Assembly: GCA_037367355.1 (NCBI GenBank)
Contig: CM074695.1
Location: 2,728,001-2,792,000, forward strand
Direction: 5' to 3'
DNA: 64,000 nucleotides
DNA from: Neoscytalidium dimidiatum
Taxonomy: Eukaryota > Ascomycota > Dothideomycetes > Botryosphaeriales > Botryosphaeriaceae
The position numbers and the translations under genes were made by a program. Shown here piece after piece: positions 34,992 to 46,306 of the stretch. Under the pieces are notes generated by a model. It was not told the origin of the DNA and made no database searches. It was given only the letters and a program-made list of their open reading frames with translations. Position 1 is the first letter of the stretch. Each line of letters starts with the position of its first letter.

Positions 34992-37412
34992 TCAACGCTT
35001 GAACCTCTTGGCTTGCCTGGGTTGGCTGCCGTATGCCCTTCTTCCTTCCTGCTTCTTGTCCTTCATGCTGGAACCAAGCTGGATGTCCACCCGAGGAGGT
35101 GCAGTGAACCCGAAGCTGCGAGCAAGCTTCTTCAAGTCCAGTTTGTCGATGGAATAGACGCTGCGTAGGCTGTGGCTGGCATATGCATTCAAATAGGACC
35201 TGATGGGATTCAGCAGATGTAAGCTTGCGAAAAGTTGGGATAGGTAAATCGCAAAATATATTACTGACCTGAATGCTTCCTTGGCGGATTTGTTGAGATA
35301 ATAATTACTGGCTATCAGCTTCTCCAGTTGGCTCTGAATATTGAGGAGCTTCTTCTCCGGGAACTCGAATTCCACGATGGGAACACGGGCTTCCTGGAGA
35401 TGCCGCGTGAAAGCTATTTCAGAAGGCTGAAGAACAAGCAAGCAACGGCCTACACTGATATCAGCAAAGATTCAAAGATTATAGCCCGATGAAGACGATT
35501 GTCTAAACAGTCAAAGAACAGGAGCACTTACCTGACTTTCCGGCTCTGCCAGTACGCCCAGCGCGGTGGATGAAGCTACGCGCGTCATCCGGAGGGTCGA
35601 GTTGAATGACCCAATCTACAGCGGGAATATCAAGACCACGTGCTGCAAACGACAGTTATTTTCTTTTATTCTCAGCTGCATCTCATGAGCTAACTCACCC
35701 GCGACGTCGGTTGCAATCAGTACGCCGTGTTGGCTGTTAGCAAACTCAAAGAAAGTTGCTGTCCGCTTCTGCTGCTTCATCTTTCCCGACAAACCCAAAA
35801 CGGGGAGATCGATATAATTCAGCAAGCTGGTCAGATATTCCACTATTCACCGTCAGTAAGCATGATTCATGATATTTGATTGGCTGTGAAGACCTACCTG
35901 AGGCGCAAGAACTGGTGAAGACAATGATCTTCTTTTTCTGATGTTTCTTCAGGAACGTGAATAGGAGCCTGAATCTTAGCTGCACATTAAAGTCAGTCTA
36001 TCGTGTTCAGTTTGTAAGGTGGCAGGACCCTCGCCGAAATTCAAAAATTACTCACATCACTTTCGCAAACAACGTAGCCTAGCTCTAAGCTATCAGCAGT
36101 AGATGTCTCCTTGTAATGATCCACTGAAATGAAGAGCGGGCCGGGCTTCAGGGAGATTCTCGCGAGGTCCTCAACTTTGGTGGTCTGCGTAGCGCTGAAC
36201 AAGGCTATTTATGGATTTAGGTCAGCGAAATTTTCCAGATCAACAGAATCGATATGTATCCACTCACCCGTTTGGCGTTGATCCGGATTACCAAGGATCT
36301 GCAGAAGTCAGCATTACAGTCAGATGGAATAGAAGCAAGCAGAGACGAACCTTTACGATGGCCTTGAGCTCATCCTCGAAACCAACCTCAAGAATTCTGT
36401 CTGCTTCATCTAGAACAAGCGTACGTAGATTCTTGAAGACAAATCCCGGGGTGTTTTGCAGGTGGTCAAGAAGCCTACCGGGCGTAGCTATATTTCGATC
36501 AGAACTATAATGCGCACACGTGTGGATGCGGTTAGCTTACCAATGAGAAGATTAACGCCCTTTTCGAGCTTGACTTGCTCTGCTTTGCGGTTTGCTCCTC
36601 CCATGACTATGCCGAAAGTCTGTGTGTGGTGTTCCATCAACCTTTTACGAATGATTAGCTATTGCGGCGAACGTTTTTCATGTATTCGAGCAGAAGCGTA
36701 CTCTCTTGCAACGCCAAAAATCTGAAGCGCGAGCTCGCGGGTGGGGCTGATGACGATAGCACCCGTACCGTTCCGTGGCTTGAAGCGAAGACTGTGCAGC
36801 ATCTCGACTACTGGTATAAGGAAGGCCAGGGTTTTTCCGGAACCCGTTTTTGCTGTTGGAAGAAAACGATTAGATTAGCACAGGTTCATTCTCAGAATAT
36901 AATGTGACGGTGACAACAAATTAGCCGCTGGAAAGAAGACTCGCCGACATACCTGCTCCAAGAACGTCACGTCCGGCAAGAAGTGGCGGAATCGCTTTCT
37001 TCTGAACCTCTGTCATGGTCGAAAATCCCATTCCCTCAATCGCTTGCTGTGTCTTGGGGGATAGCTGGAGCTGAGAAAAAGTCTCAGGGTCTCCAGTGGT
37101 CGGCAATGAGACTCGAGAGTCCAAAGCATCCAGAGCGGATGCCTCAAGCTCCGCACTACCCTCATCCTCGTTGTCTTCCGCGGGTTCATCTTCGCTCTCA
37201 GCCTCCTCCTCAATCTGAACATCATCCTCCTGCTCTTCTACTTCCTCCTCATGCTTTCGCTTTCCGCTTTTACCGGACTTCTTCGAGGATTCCACCGGAG
37301 CCTTGGCACTGGGCGCGACATCATTGGTAGCTGTTGTAGGTTCCTCCTCTTTGGACTTGCTGGCCGACTTGCGCTTCCGCTTCTTCGATTCGATCACAGT
37401 GGCCGGCGCCAT
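34992..37412 (-). CDS. has1: ATP-dependent DEAD-box RNA helicase HAS1
   Basis: Eleven exons on the minus strand: 37412-36953, 36852-36702, 36641-36541, 36487-36351, 36298-36268, 36204-36056, 35979-35898, 35842-35699, 35642-35532, 35449-35269 and 35199-34992. They encode 584 residues, and every phase closes. An acidic Lys/Glu-rich N-terminus precedes the Q motif (FSTMTEVQ). Then AKTGSGKT (about 154-161), [21 protein letters not shown] (about 263-266), SAT, and [10 protein letters not shown]. The C-terminal [20 protein letters not shown] and [14 protein letters not shown] segments identify HAS1 among DEAD-box helicases. HAS1 acts in the nucleolus in 18S and 25S pre-rRNA processing. Ten introns make it one of the most fragmented genes here; the smallest exon is 31 bp. 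Confidence 0.97.
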
Positions 37413-37766
37413 GTTTGCGGCGAATTCGTGGTGCGGTTGCGCTGTGGGCTTTCAGTGATTAGAACAGACGTGGTCGTCGGGTTTTCGATCGCAAGGTGAT
37501 CAGGTCTATGTGGATCCAGTTATCAGCCCTGCGGAGACGGTGAAGCGCGTTTGCAATTTCTTCGGCGCGGAACGTTGTCGCGTTGCACTGCAGGAAAAAG
37601 TTGGGCTGGGGCCCAGATACTGCCGCGCACGGCTTACCGCCTTCACTCAGCCGGGAGACGCTTGGCCCAAAGCGAGCTAGCTGTGGCATGGTATCCCTGT
37701 ACATTTCCGGCGACGATGATCTAACGTCTCCAGCTTCACGTCAATGCAACCTCTCACTTCTCCCAC
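37413..37766. other. Divergent promoter of HAS1 and the DUF1365 gene
   Basis: 354 bp between two start codons transcribed away from each other. No named element recognised. Confidence 0.5.
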
Positions 37767-39948
37767 ATGTCTTCATCTGTTGCTGAAGATGCGGGCTCTG
37801 CTCGCCCTGGGCCTCGCTTTTCCACAATCGCAGTCATTTTCACAACCATATATGTCGTTCACGCGACCCTCAGTACGTCGTCAAATGTCGTTGCCGCCTG
37901 CTATTCCACATGGGCCATTCTCTGCCTCGCCAGACTGGTATCAGGCGACAAGACAGCAATTTCCGACGGCCTAGTTTTCATCATACTATTATTACCTAGT
38001 AACATTCCTCTTGTCCGGATAATTTTTGAGGCCTGTTCAACATATACATCTTCAACTCTCCCAATAATATCTTCGGCCACGTTGATTGCGGCGCTCGTGA
38101 TATCTGGGGTGTTCCACAAAAGTCGAACTTTAGGGGAACTCAATAATACGGAGGCCGATGATTCTGAGAAGCACTTGAAACCACTATTATTCCCCTGCCG
38201 CACCACGCATACGCGGATCTTTCCCAAAAATCACTCGTTCGCGTACTCTTATCTTCTGGTCGGTATTCCAATAGGACCGAAACAATACCATGGCCGTTAT
38301 GGATCTATGCTATCTGTTGACAATAGCTTAGAACAATGGCCTGCAAAGAGGAAAGGATGGTTCCATGTTCAAGGTTCAGACTATCTAGAGCGCGGTAATG
38401 AGAACTTGGATCTTAAAGCAAAGTTAACGCAGTATCTCGAATCTCAGGTATGAATGCAAGCCAATCAACTCAAGATAGCCGCTGAGATTTCCAGGGCGTT
38501 TCTGGCCACGAGTGGCACCACGCATATCTTGTTACAGCTCCAAGATTCCTCGGCTATTCATTCAATCCAGTTTCCTTCTGGTACATCTATTCCAATCAGC
38601 ACGAGCTCCTCATGATGGTTCTCGAGGTCAACAATACGTTCGATGAGCGACGAATGTACCTTTTGAAGGCGAGTAGTGCAAAGGACAGCGATAAATCTGA
38701 CATTCAAAGCAACCACGAAGGACCCGACCGAACGCCGAAATTTATTAATGCTTGGCCCAAAGACTTCCATGTCTCTCCATTCAATTCACGCCAGGGTTCA
38801 TATTCACTAGCGGCGGTCGACCCCTTCGGAAAAAGTCAGGAACACTGTCCTCGCATCGATAACAATATTGTCCTTCGATCGTCCGAGAATCATCCAAAAC
38901 TAGTAGCCAGAATATTCTCTGAAGGGCGCCCAAGAGATCCCAGCACATTATCAGCATTGGAAGCCTTGTGCTTTATTGCTAGCTGGTGGTGGGTCGGACT
39001 TATCACGTTTCCAAGAATATTGAAAGAAGCCTACAAGCTCTACTTCCGAAGAAATCTGCAAGTCTTTTTCCGTCCAGAGGTCGTACCTACCAGTATCGGA
39101 AGGCACTCCACGCTTGTAGAGAGGTCAGAATCATCTCGTAAGAGTCATTAGTTCATGTACTGATTAGAGGACTTAGGGATTTGGAGTCGTTCTTTCGTAG
39201 ATACCTCGGCTACGTTGTGGCTAACACTACCGAGTCTGTCCGGGTTGCGTACACGCCAGCTCCTGGACTTGGCGAGACTCGAGAATTCCTATCCGCCGGC
39301 GTACAGAATGGCAGGGCCAACAATTCTTTGGAAATACAAGTAACCAGTCCCGCATTCTATAGCCGATTCATGCATTACAGCCACACATCCGAGGCTCTGG
39401 ACCGCGAGTGTCTCTTCACGGATGAGAAGAACCGGACGGTTTGGATTTTGAATCCGCAGAATTTGAACCTACTTTCCCTACAAAATAAGCGAGACATGAG
39501 TCCTGTTGCAGGACCTGTCAACTTTGCGGATGCCACTGGCTGGAGAGTCCTCCGAGCGCTCCGCTGCTCACCACCTGCTCCGAGCTATCCGAACGATGAG
39601 AATTACCACGATCCAGCCTTTGTTAGCGAGGATATCAGACAGAAGAATTTTTCTGCTTGCGATGAGTACGTCATGCAGAATTGTCCCGATGCATGGCTTT
39701 ATAGAAAGGCTCTACTCAAGCTCTTCCTCGCGCAAAGATTTGGTCTGGGTTTCACGGAATTTATTGACCTATTGGATTTAACTTTGAGGGCGTGCTTGAT
39801 TTTGGGAGTCCTCTTATTAGTTCCCCGAGACTTGCAGAACTTACCTCAAGGTGGCGCGAAAGGCGCGATGGCTATGGCTTCCGCCATCATCAAGACTCTA
39901 GGGTTCAATATTGCCCATATTTGGAGCCTGATCAAAGGAGCATTGTAG
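37767..39948 (+). CDS. DUF1365 family protein
   Basis: Three exons: 37767-38447, 38495-39123 and 39177-39948, encoding 693 residues. Introns are 47 and 53 bp. Two or three hydrophobic helices lie at the N-terminus (about residues 20-120). The DUF1365 core follows: LLFPCRTTHTRIFPKNHSFA, then GYSFNPVSFWYIY and a segment ending LMMVLEVNNTF. These match the family pattern seen in bacterial and fungal members. A further hydrophobic stretch lies near the C-terminus. DUF1365 proteins have no settled activity; in bacteria they often sit beside cyclopropane fatty acid synthases, hinting at a lipid role. No such neighbour is present here; the adjacent genes are HAS1 and a dehydrogenase. Confidence 0.88.
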
Positions 39949-40055
39949 GCATATTTCCAGGGGAGCATGGAAAGGCGTTGCGCCATATCACTACAGGATT
40001 ATGTTGGCTAGAATTTTCTTTTGACATAGAGGATGTATGTATTGCTTGAGATCAC

Positions 40056-40974
40056 TCAAAGCTTCGCATTGACGAGGCTGCCACCATCCAATGCAATTGT
40101 CGCGCCGTTGACAAAACTCCCAGCTTTGCTAGACAGGAAAAGACAGGCACCCGCAACATCATCCGGGTTGCCGATGCGATGTAACGGGATTCCTGACTCG
40201 ATTACATCCTTATATTTCTTCAGGGTCGCGGCCATCATCTTGGACTCGAAAGGTCCGCAAGCAAGGGAGTTGGAACTGTTTTCAAATTAGAATCAGAGGC
40301 CCTTTTTTCCAAGGGTTCCACATAAACTTACGTGATATTCCTTTTTCCCAGGTGGTTCGCAAGGACACGGCTCAGGTGGTGCAAGCCAGCCTTGCTGCTC
40401 GAGTACGCATACGTCTCCAGCGCAGGCACTCTCAGGCCATCCACAGACCCAATATTGATCACCCTCGCCGGGTCACCCTCCTGCGCCGCCGCCTCCAGCA
40501 ACGGTGTGACCAGCTGCGTGATGGTGAACACGCGATGCAAGTTCAGCGTGAGCACGCGGACCCAGGCCGACTCTGGGTATTCGTTGTAGGGAGCGCCCCA
40601 GTTGGAACCCGAGTTGTTAACCAGCACGTGCAGCTTCTTCTCACGCTTGGCCAGCTCGTCGGCCAACTTCTTGCAGTCCTCCTCCTTGTAGAAGTCGGCG
40701 GGGATGGCGTGGGCGGTGCCGCCGCTGGCCTGGCCGGCCTTGTTGAGCTCGACGACGGCTGCGTCGCAGGCTTTGGCGTCGCGGGAAGAGATGTAAACCT
40801 TGGCACCGTTGGTGACGAAGCCTTCAGATATCATCCGGCCGATTCCTTTGGCACCACCAGTTACCAGGACGACTTTGCCCTGCGGAGAGGGTGTTAGCTT
40901 GCCGGGTCGACGTTTGAGGTAGGTGTTGGCTGGCAAAACATTACCTTGACGCTAAAGAGATTGTTGACATCCAT
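40056..40974 (-). CDS. Short-chain dehydrogenase/reductase with a C-terminal AKL signal
   Basis: Three exons on the minus strand: 40974-40945, 40879-40332 and 40275-40056, encoding 265 residues. A 30-bp first exon supplies MDVNNLFSVK. The classical SDR marks are all present: TGGAKGIGR for NAD(P) binding, NNSGS in place of NNAG, Ser in INIGSVDG, and YSSSK as the catalytic YxxxK. LACGPFESKMM and NGATIALDGG are typical of gluconate-5-dehydrogenase and 3-oxoacyl-reductase-like SDRs. The last three residues are AKL, which fits the PTS1 peroxisomal targeting consensus. The substrate is not determinable. The 3' end faces the DUF1365 gene at 107 bp distance. Confidence 0.92.
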
Positions 40975-41275
40975 CGTGGAACTGAGCAATTCAGGTTACG
41001 GGAGGAGAGGAATAGAGCTGGAGCATGGCGACGGGGCGTTGTCTAAGTACGCTCCGGTGAGCACCGCAGTAACCTGGGGAAACGCAGGCCGAGGCCGAGG
41101 CAGTCGGCGTCACCGACACAAAAAGGGAATCGATCTCCGCCAAAACTGTGGCACAGGTGGCTGCTCGCGCCGCGGGGCTCGTGGCTGACTCGCCCATTCG
41201 TTTCCCCAAACTCGAAGCTTCCCGCAAACTTTCCATCCACATCCGCCGGCACATTTTTACCCCGCGACACCGGTC
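40975..41275. other. Divergent promoter of the SDR and OTU genes
   Basis: 301 bp between two start codons. It contains a GGCCGA repeat near 41087-41100 but no other identifiable element. Confidence 0.45.
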
Positions 41276-42235
41276 ATGGACGAATTGCAAGCCAGACATC
41301 GTAAGGAGCAGCGAGATCTCCAGGCTCGCATCACCCAGAAGAAGAAGGGCGCCACGAAAAAGACGCGCAAAGGCGTCAATGACGAATGCGCGACGCTCGA
41401 GCGCGAGCTGAAGGAACGACAAGAGCGCGAGATTGCTGAGCTCAGTGGTAGCACCGGCGATATTGCTGAGCCTGACGGTGCTTTGGAATCAGTCGAGGAG
41501 GCGGGACACGGCGACCTCGCAGCCGCGACCGAGAAGCTTTCGATCACTTCAAGCGAACCCGCAATGAACGGTACCGCGAACCCGGACGCAGAATCGCAAG
41601 GTCCCAAACGGAAAGGCAACCGCCAAAAAGCTCGCCTTGCTAGGCGTGCCGCGGAACAAGAAGCGTTGGTTGCAGAAGCTGCTGCGGAGGCACAGTCTAT
41701 GCCCGACCTTCGCAAGGCCGAGCGCACCGCTCTGGTCGAGCAATTTGAAAAGCGTGGACTAAAGGAACATATTATCCGTGCGGATGGCCACTGTCTATAT
41801 AGCGCTATTGCCGACCAAATGGCTAGTCAAGGCCTTGATCTCAAGCCGCGGATACTACCCAAGATAATTGGAGAACAGGATGGCGAAGTGGACGGAAAGC
41901 AGGAGGGTTATCGGATAGTGCGCAAAGCAGCTGCCGACTGGATTGCCGCGCATGCGGATGACTTTGCACCGTTCATGGACGAACCGCTGGACTCCTACGT
42001 TGTCAAGGTGCGGGATTCCGGAGAATGGGGTGGGCACATGGAGCTGTTGGCTCTGGCAAGAACTTATGGTGTCAAAATAAGAGTACTTCACTCAGATGGC
42101 AGAGTCGACACTATTGAGCCGGATTTAGGAAGCGAGGCTCCAGTGGACTGCGAAGAGAAGGAGTTGTGGCTGGCATATTACAAGCACGGATTCGGACTGG
42201 GAGAACACTACAACTCTCTGAGAAGGAGTCCCTGA
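41276..42235 (+). CDS. OTU-family cysteine protease (OTUD6/OTU2-like deubiquitinase)
   Basis: A single exon of 319 residues. The N-terminal half is a charged coiled coil (RHRKEQRDLQARITQKKK and a later KGNRQKARLARR), as in OTUD6/OTU2 proteins. The OTU domain starts near residue 160. The catalytic motif is DGHC (170-173, Cys173 nucleophile), and the general-base His is in GEHYNSLR (His311). WGGHMELLALA is the conserved middle segment. The family removes ubiquitin, and yeast OTU2 associates with ribosomes. A slightly longer loop than usual (DLKPRILPKIIGEQDGEVD) follows the catalytic helix, without a frame break, so I left it in the exon. Confidence 0.93.
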   Translation: MDELQARHRKEQRDLQARITQKKKGATKKTRKGVNDECATLERELKERQEREIAELSGSTGDIAEPDGALESVEEAGHGDLAAATEKLSITSSEPAMNGTANPDAESQGPKRKGNRQKARLARRAAEQEALVAEAAAEAQSMPDLRKAERTALVEQFEKRGLKEHIIRADGHCLYSAIADQMASQGLDLKPRILPKIIGEQDGEVDGKQEGYRIVRKAAADWIAAHADDFAPFMDEPLDSYVVKVRDSGEWGGHMELLALARTYGVKIRVLHSDGRVDTIEPDLGSEAPVDCEEKELWLAYYKHGFGLGEHYNSLRRSP

Positions 42236-42359
42236 TTCACTATGGAATTCACACTGCAAATACGGGGTGGAGCTCATCCGGCGTGAGCTCCTCTCTCCCG
42301 CCGAAGTGATTTGTTCGCGAGATATTTTCCCAAAGCGACTGCATATTTGGGTCTCAAGC

Positions 42360-42376
42360 TTTTTTTTTTTTTTTTT
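42360..42376. repeat. T17 homopolymer
   Basis: Run of 17 T residues in the 289-bp gap between the convergent OTU and methyltransferase genes. Confidence 0.9.
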
Positions 42377-42524
42377 GGGAATCATACTTCAATCTCTCTC
42401 CTGGACGTTGCTTGATCTCCTCATTGGCATTTTTCAGGTCTGCTTATTCTAGGATACTTGATCAAGCGACGACCACTTCCTCCTAGCCCGTTACACCTAG
42501 CTTTGGGGGTAACGAAGGAAACTC

Positions 42525-43517
42525 TCATGCAGCTGGATGCCGCCAGATACTGACGAAGTCTGTACCTTTTCCGATCTCGTGGGTTTGCTCGGGCTGGTAA
42601 TGTGCAATGCGGATAAGGCCATCCTTATTCCTGGGCACTGTTCCGGCATCATCTCGTTCTTCTATGATATGCCCTTTCTCATCGTACTTAAGCTCTTCGC
42701 CCGGGCGACTGAGATGCTGTTCATACACCTTGGGTGGTAGGCCGAATGGAGGACCACCCGTTTCCGGGGGCTTGTAGGTGGGAAACTCAACACAGACAAG
42801 CGACGCACCAGGATCACGGGAGAGGAGTTGAGACATCCGAAGCGCCCAAGCAGGACGAAGTTCCGGAGGCAAAGCAGAGAGGAACTAAATAGGATTTTGT
42901 TAGTAAAATGGGCCAAAGAACAGAGGAAAAGTAGACTCGCAGCAAAAGCTTACAGTATAGTCATAGATCAAGTCGAACTCAGCCACTCCAATCTCTTTGA
43001 GCCAGTCATCCTCGAAAAAGTCGCCGATGACAAAGTTGGCGGAACCGCGTCCGATCTCCTTATCAATTGTCTCATATTTGTGGAATTTATTCTCCTCGAG
43101 CTCTTTATACCACGTCTTTGCCTTCTCCACCGCACTCGCACTCACCTCCAGACCCCACGCATCATACCCTGCGGACGCGAGCAGCGCAACATCGTACCCC
43201 TTGCCACAGCCAGGCACCAGCGCCTTTCTCCTGTGGCCCGATGACTGATCAACGGGCGCGGGCACCATGGGCCGGACATCCTTGCTGATGTCTTTCTTAG
43301 GGTTGGAGAACACGTGGGTTGCGAGCAGCTCGTGCAAGGCGGGATTGGGGAAGCCCTTGTCCCAGGGCAGGAAGTCACCCTTCTGCCACAGCTCGTCCCA
43401 GCGCGGGCCCTGCTCGCGGGCGGCGGTCTTGCCGAAGTGCGAGAGCAGACGCGCGCGCGCGTCGGTCGGCCTGTCGAAGTGGCCCGGCGGAACGTCTGCG
43501 GGGATGCCGGCGGACAT
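42525..43517 (-). CDS. Thiol/thiopurine S-methyltransferase-like SAM-dependent methyltransferase
   Basis: Two exons on the minus strand, 43517-42954 and 42884-42525, with a 69-bp intron, encoding 307 residues. The start is the ATG of MSAGIPADVP; the frame before it begins with GTG. RWDELWQKGDFLPWDKGFPNP is the TPMT-family entry segment, followed by the SAM-binding glycine motif LVPGCGKGYD and LEVSASAVEKA. FDLIYDYT joins FLSALPPELRPAWA across the intron. Fungal homologs methylate small thiols, including detoxification of sulfide or dithiol metabolites; the actual acceptor is unknown. It is transcribed divergently from a DHA1 transporter at about 1 kb distance, which would fit a detoxification pairing but proves nothing. 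Confidence 0.92.
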
Positions 43518-44536
43518 GATCGGCGGAGTATTGGGTTGGTGAGAGGGCAAGGTTCGCACTTAGGTGAGCGGTGTTTCAAGTGGTGCCTGAGGTTCTTCTT
43601 GGGGGACGTTTAGCTCGGGTGGTGCGGAATAGCTTGTCCGGCGACGGTGGGGCGCTAGATGCTCCGGCCGAAAGTGATTGTACGCGAAGTCGAGCGATCA
43701 GAGTCTAGGGTGGTACTTGAGCGATGGCGTGCAGTGTTAAGAAAGATGTTTAGAAGCGGAAGCTTGCGGTAAGATTAAGTTATGACGATGGTGGAGTGTC
43801 CAATGACGACGATGGTTCCACCGGGAAGACCGCTGCCAGGTCAGAACCCCTCGTGGCAGGGCGGATCACAGCGAACCAGCGCGTTCGGCAGGCTATCGAT
43901 AAGCGATGCTTGGCTAAGCTTGACTCTGCGCCGCAATGCAGCAACCCGCCAGTGGGAGACCAGCGACCCGCCTCGCCTTTCGGACTTCGCTCTTTTCTGG
44001 GCGGCTAATCGGCATTTCCTCCTGCCATCCCGCTCTCCACTGACCGACCCTTGGCCTGCTGCCGGCGGGGTGCGTCTCGCTTTATCATCATGGCGGAACC
44101 ACATAAACCGTCTGCTGCGCACAGCGGCATGGGGGAATCTTTTCATTTTTTGCATTCTTCCCGGTCGCCTCCCTGTCATTGCTCTAGGTGCCGTGCGCCG
44201 GGACAAGACGCGGTGGAGCTGCAAAAAACTAGACACCCGCGGAACACCTCTCCGTTCGGAACGCTACCCCGTTCGCCGCATGGCTACAAATAAAGTGAAA
44301 CGGATGCGAACATTTATACAATCCTTTCACTCGATCGCACAATAAACCCTCCTCTCCAAACCATCCTCCCCTGATCCTTCTCATTTTTCCTGCCGTCGCT
44401 GCTTGTCGGAAGCGTCCGTCCATTCCCGACGCGCTGTATCTCGTATCGGCTATTCCTCAATCTCCATTAGGCAAGATCCGAGGTTCAATATCTACCAGGA
44501 GACAACTCGCCGTCCGCACCTTTCAAAAATTCAGCC
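43518..44536. other. Divergent promoter of methyltransferase and DHA1 transporter
   Basis: About 1.0 kb. A TACAAATAAA element at 44284-44293 could serve as a weak TATA box for the transporter. The 187-residue frame at 43782-44345 has no family resemblance. Confidence 0.4.
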
Positions 44537-46306
44537 ATGGTGGATGAAGAGAAAGACATCGGATTTGAGTCGAAACCTCGCTCGATCGACCATGCTCAGG
44601 AACCTGCAGAAGACCGCCCAAAGACCGGCTCCAGCAGTGCCACATCCGACGGCGGCATTGAGTCTCACCACAACGCGGAGCCGCCTCAACTACAACCGAT
44701 AGCATCACGCTCTTCCGCTATCTCAAGAACTCCCACTGTCATTCCACGCCGAGAGCGACGTGGACTTCTCGCACATCTGTGCCTGATTCCTGAGGTCTCG
44801 AATCCGTACGAGTATAGTCGCAAGATCAAATGGACCATCACTTTCTTCGTTGCGCTGGCCGGCATGGCCGCCCCTACGGGTTCGGCCATCATCCTGCCTG
44901 CTCTTAACGACGTCGCAGCCGACCTCAATTCCACGGCGACCATCACCAACATGAGCGTTTCGTTCTACATGCTGTCCATGTCCATCTTCCCCTTGTGGTG
45001 GAGTTCGTTCTCAGAGACGCTGGGAAGACGCACCATCTATCTTAGCTCCTTCGTCCTCTTCATTCTCTTTGGAGTCCTCTCTGCCGTCGCTCACAACATC
45101 TCCATGCTGATCGTCATGCGAGTTCTGAGCGGTGGTGCTTCTGCTAGTGTGCAAGCTGTTGGTGGTGGTACGATTGCCGACATATGGGAAGTGAAGGAAC
45201 GTGGCCGCGCCATGGGTATATTCTATCTGGGTCCTTTGTGCGGTCCGTTGCTTGCTCCAATCGTCGGTGGCGCGCTTGCGGAGGGGTTGGGATGGAGGAG
45301 TACTCAGTGGTTCTTGGTCATCTACGGAGCCGTCGTCTGGGCCAGTATGTGCTTCATGCTCCCCGAGACTCTCCGGAGAAAGAAGAATGTAGTTGCAGAA
45401 GCCGAGCAAGAGGCTGCAAACACAACCGCCGACCCCCTCGCTGGTGCTCAGCCCGCCGAAGAAGTCGAAGCCGCCGCCGGCGGCTTAGAGAAGCCCTCCA
45501 GCACTGCTCCGCCCCGGCCTTCGCTTCAGCGCGTCTCAACACGACAGAGCGTACAGCGCACCACGAAGAAGTGGCTCATCATCTTCCGCCGCTGTTTCAT
45601 CGACCCCCTCCGCATCATCCTCTACCTCCGCTTCCCTGCCATCTTCCTCGTGGTCTCGTACGCCACCATCGCCTTCGGCTGTCTCTACGTCCTCAACATC
45701 AGCATCCAGACGACCTTCAGCCACGAGCCGTACGCCTTCTCCACCGTCATCGTCGGCTTGCTCTACATCCCCAATTCGCTCGGCTACATCGTCAGCTCCA
45801 TCTTCGGGGGCCGCTGGATCGACAGCATCATGCGCCGCGAGGCCACGCGCAAGAACCGCGTCGACCCGGTCACGGGCAAGCTGCAGTTCCGCCCGGAGGA
45901 CCGCATGCGCGAGAACGCCTGGCTGGGCGCCGTGCTCTTCCCCGGCGCACTCGTCTGGTACGGCTGGACGGCCGACAAAGGCGTCTTCTGGCTGGCCCCC
46001 ATGGTCGCGAACTTCTTCTTCGGCATCGGCAGCATGCTCATCTTCGCCATGGCGACCACCATGCTGACCGAGTTCATGCCGAAGAAGGCGAGCAATGGCA
46101 TCGCGCTGAACAACTTCGTGCGGAATATTTTTAGCTGCGTGGGCAGCGTGGTTGCGGAGCCGCTCATCTCGGCGATCGGGAATGGGTGGCTGTTCACGGG
46201 TCTGGCGGTCATTGCATTCGTGTGGGGGACGACGTGCATTTGGGCGATGATCAAGTTCGGTGAGAAATGGCGGGTACGCATGGATGGGCATAAAATGTTT
46301 GCTTAA
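44537..46306 (+). CDS. MFS transporter, DHA1 family (multidrug-type)
   Basis: A single exon of 589 residues. A hydrophilic N-tail of about 90 residues precedes TM1. Helices 1-6 contain TGSAIILPALNDVAADLN, motif A as SETLGRRTIYLSS, and the motif C region YLGPLCGPLLAPIVGG. A long acidic/Ala loop of about 70 residues separates the two halves, as is usual for DHA1. NPYEYSRKIKW precedes the first helix. The family exports drugs, organic acids or amino acids by proton antiport; the substrate cannot be predicted. Third codon positions are extremely GC-rich in the second half, which creates large shadow frames. Confidence 0.92.
   Translation: MVDEEKDIGFESKPRSIDHAQEPAEDRPKTGSSSATSDGGIESHHNAEPPQLQPIASRSSAISRTPTVIPRRERRGLLAHLCLIPEVSNPYEYSRKIKWTITFFVALAGMAAPTGSAIILPALNDVAADLNSTATITNMSVSFYMLSMSIFPLWWSSFSETLGRRTIYLSSFVLFILFGVLSAVAHNISMLIVMRVLSGGASASVQAVGGGTIADIWEVKERGRAMGIFYLGPLCGPLLAPIVGGALAEGLGWRSTQWFLVIYGAVVWASMCFMLPETLRRKKNVVAEAEQEAANTTADPLAGAQPAEEVEAAAGGLEKPSSTAPPRPSLQRVSTRQSVQRTTKKWLIIFRRCFIDPLRIILYLRFPAIFLVVSYATIAFGCLYVLNISIQTTFSHEPYAFSTVIVGLLYIPNSLGYIVSSIFGGRWIDSIMRREATRKNRVDPVTGKLQFRPEDRMRENAWLGAVLFPGALVWYGWTADKGVFWLAPMVANFFFGIGSMLIFAMATTMLTEFMPKKASNGIALNNFVRNIFSCVGSVVAEPLISAIGNGWLFTGLAVIAFVWGTTCIWAMIKFGEKWRVRMDGHKMFA

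Noticed and set aside
45184..46134. 316-residue plus frame within the DHA1 transporter
   Set aside because: Out-of-frame shadow of the transporter in GC3-rich sequence, with Arg/His/Pro runs.
18442..46306. Secondary-metabolite cluster suggested by two DHA1 exporters
   Set aside because: No polyketide synthase, NRPS, terpene cyclase or tailoring P450 is present; the genes between are housekeeping.
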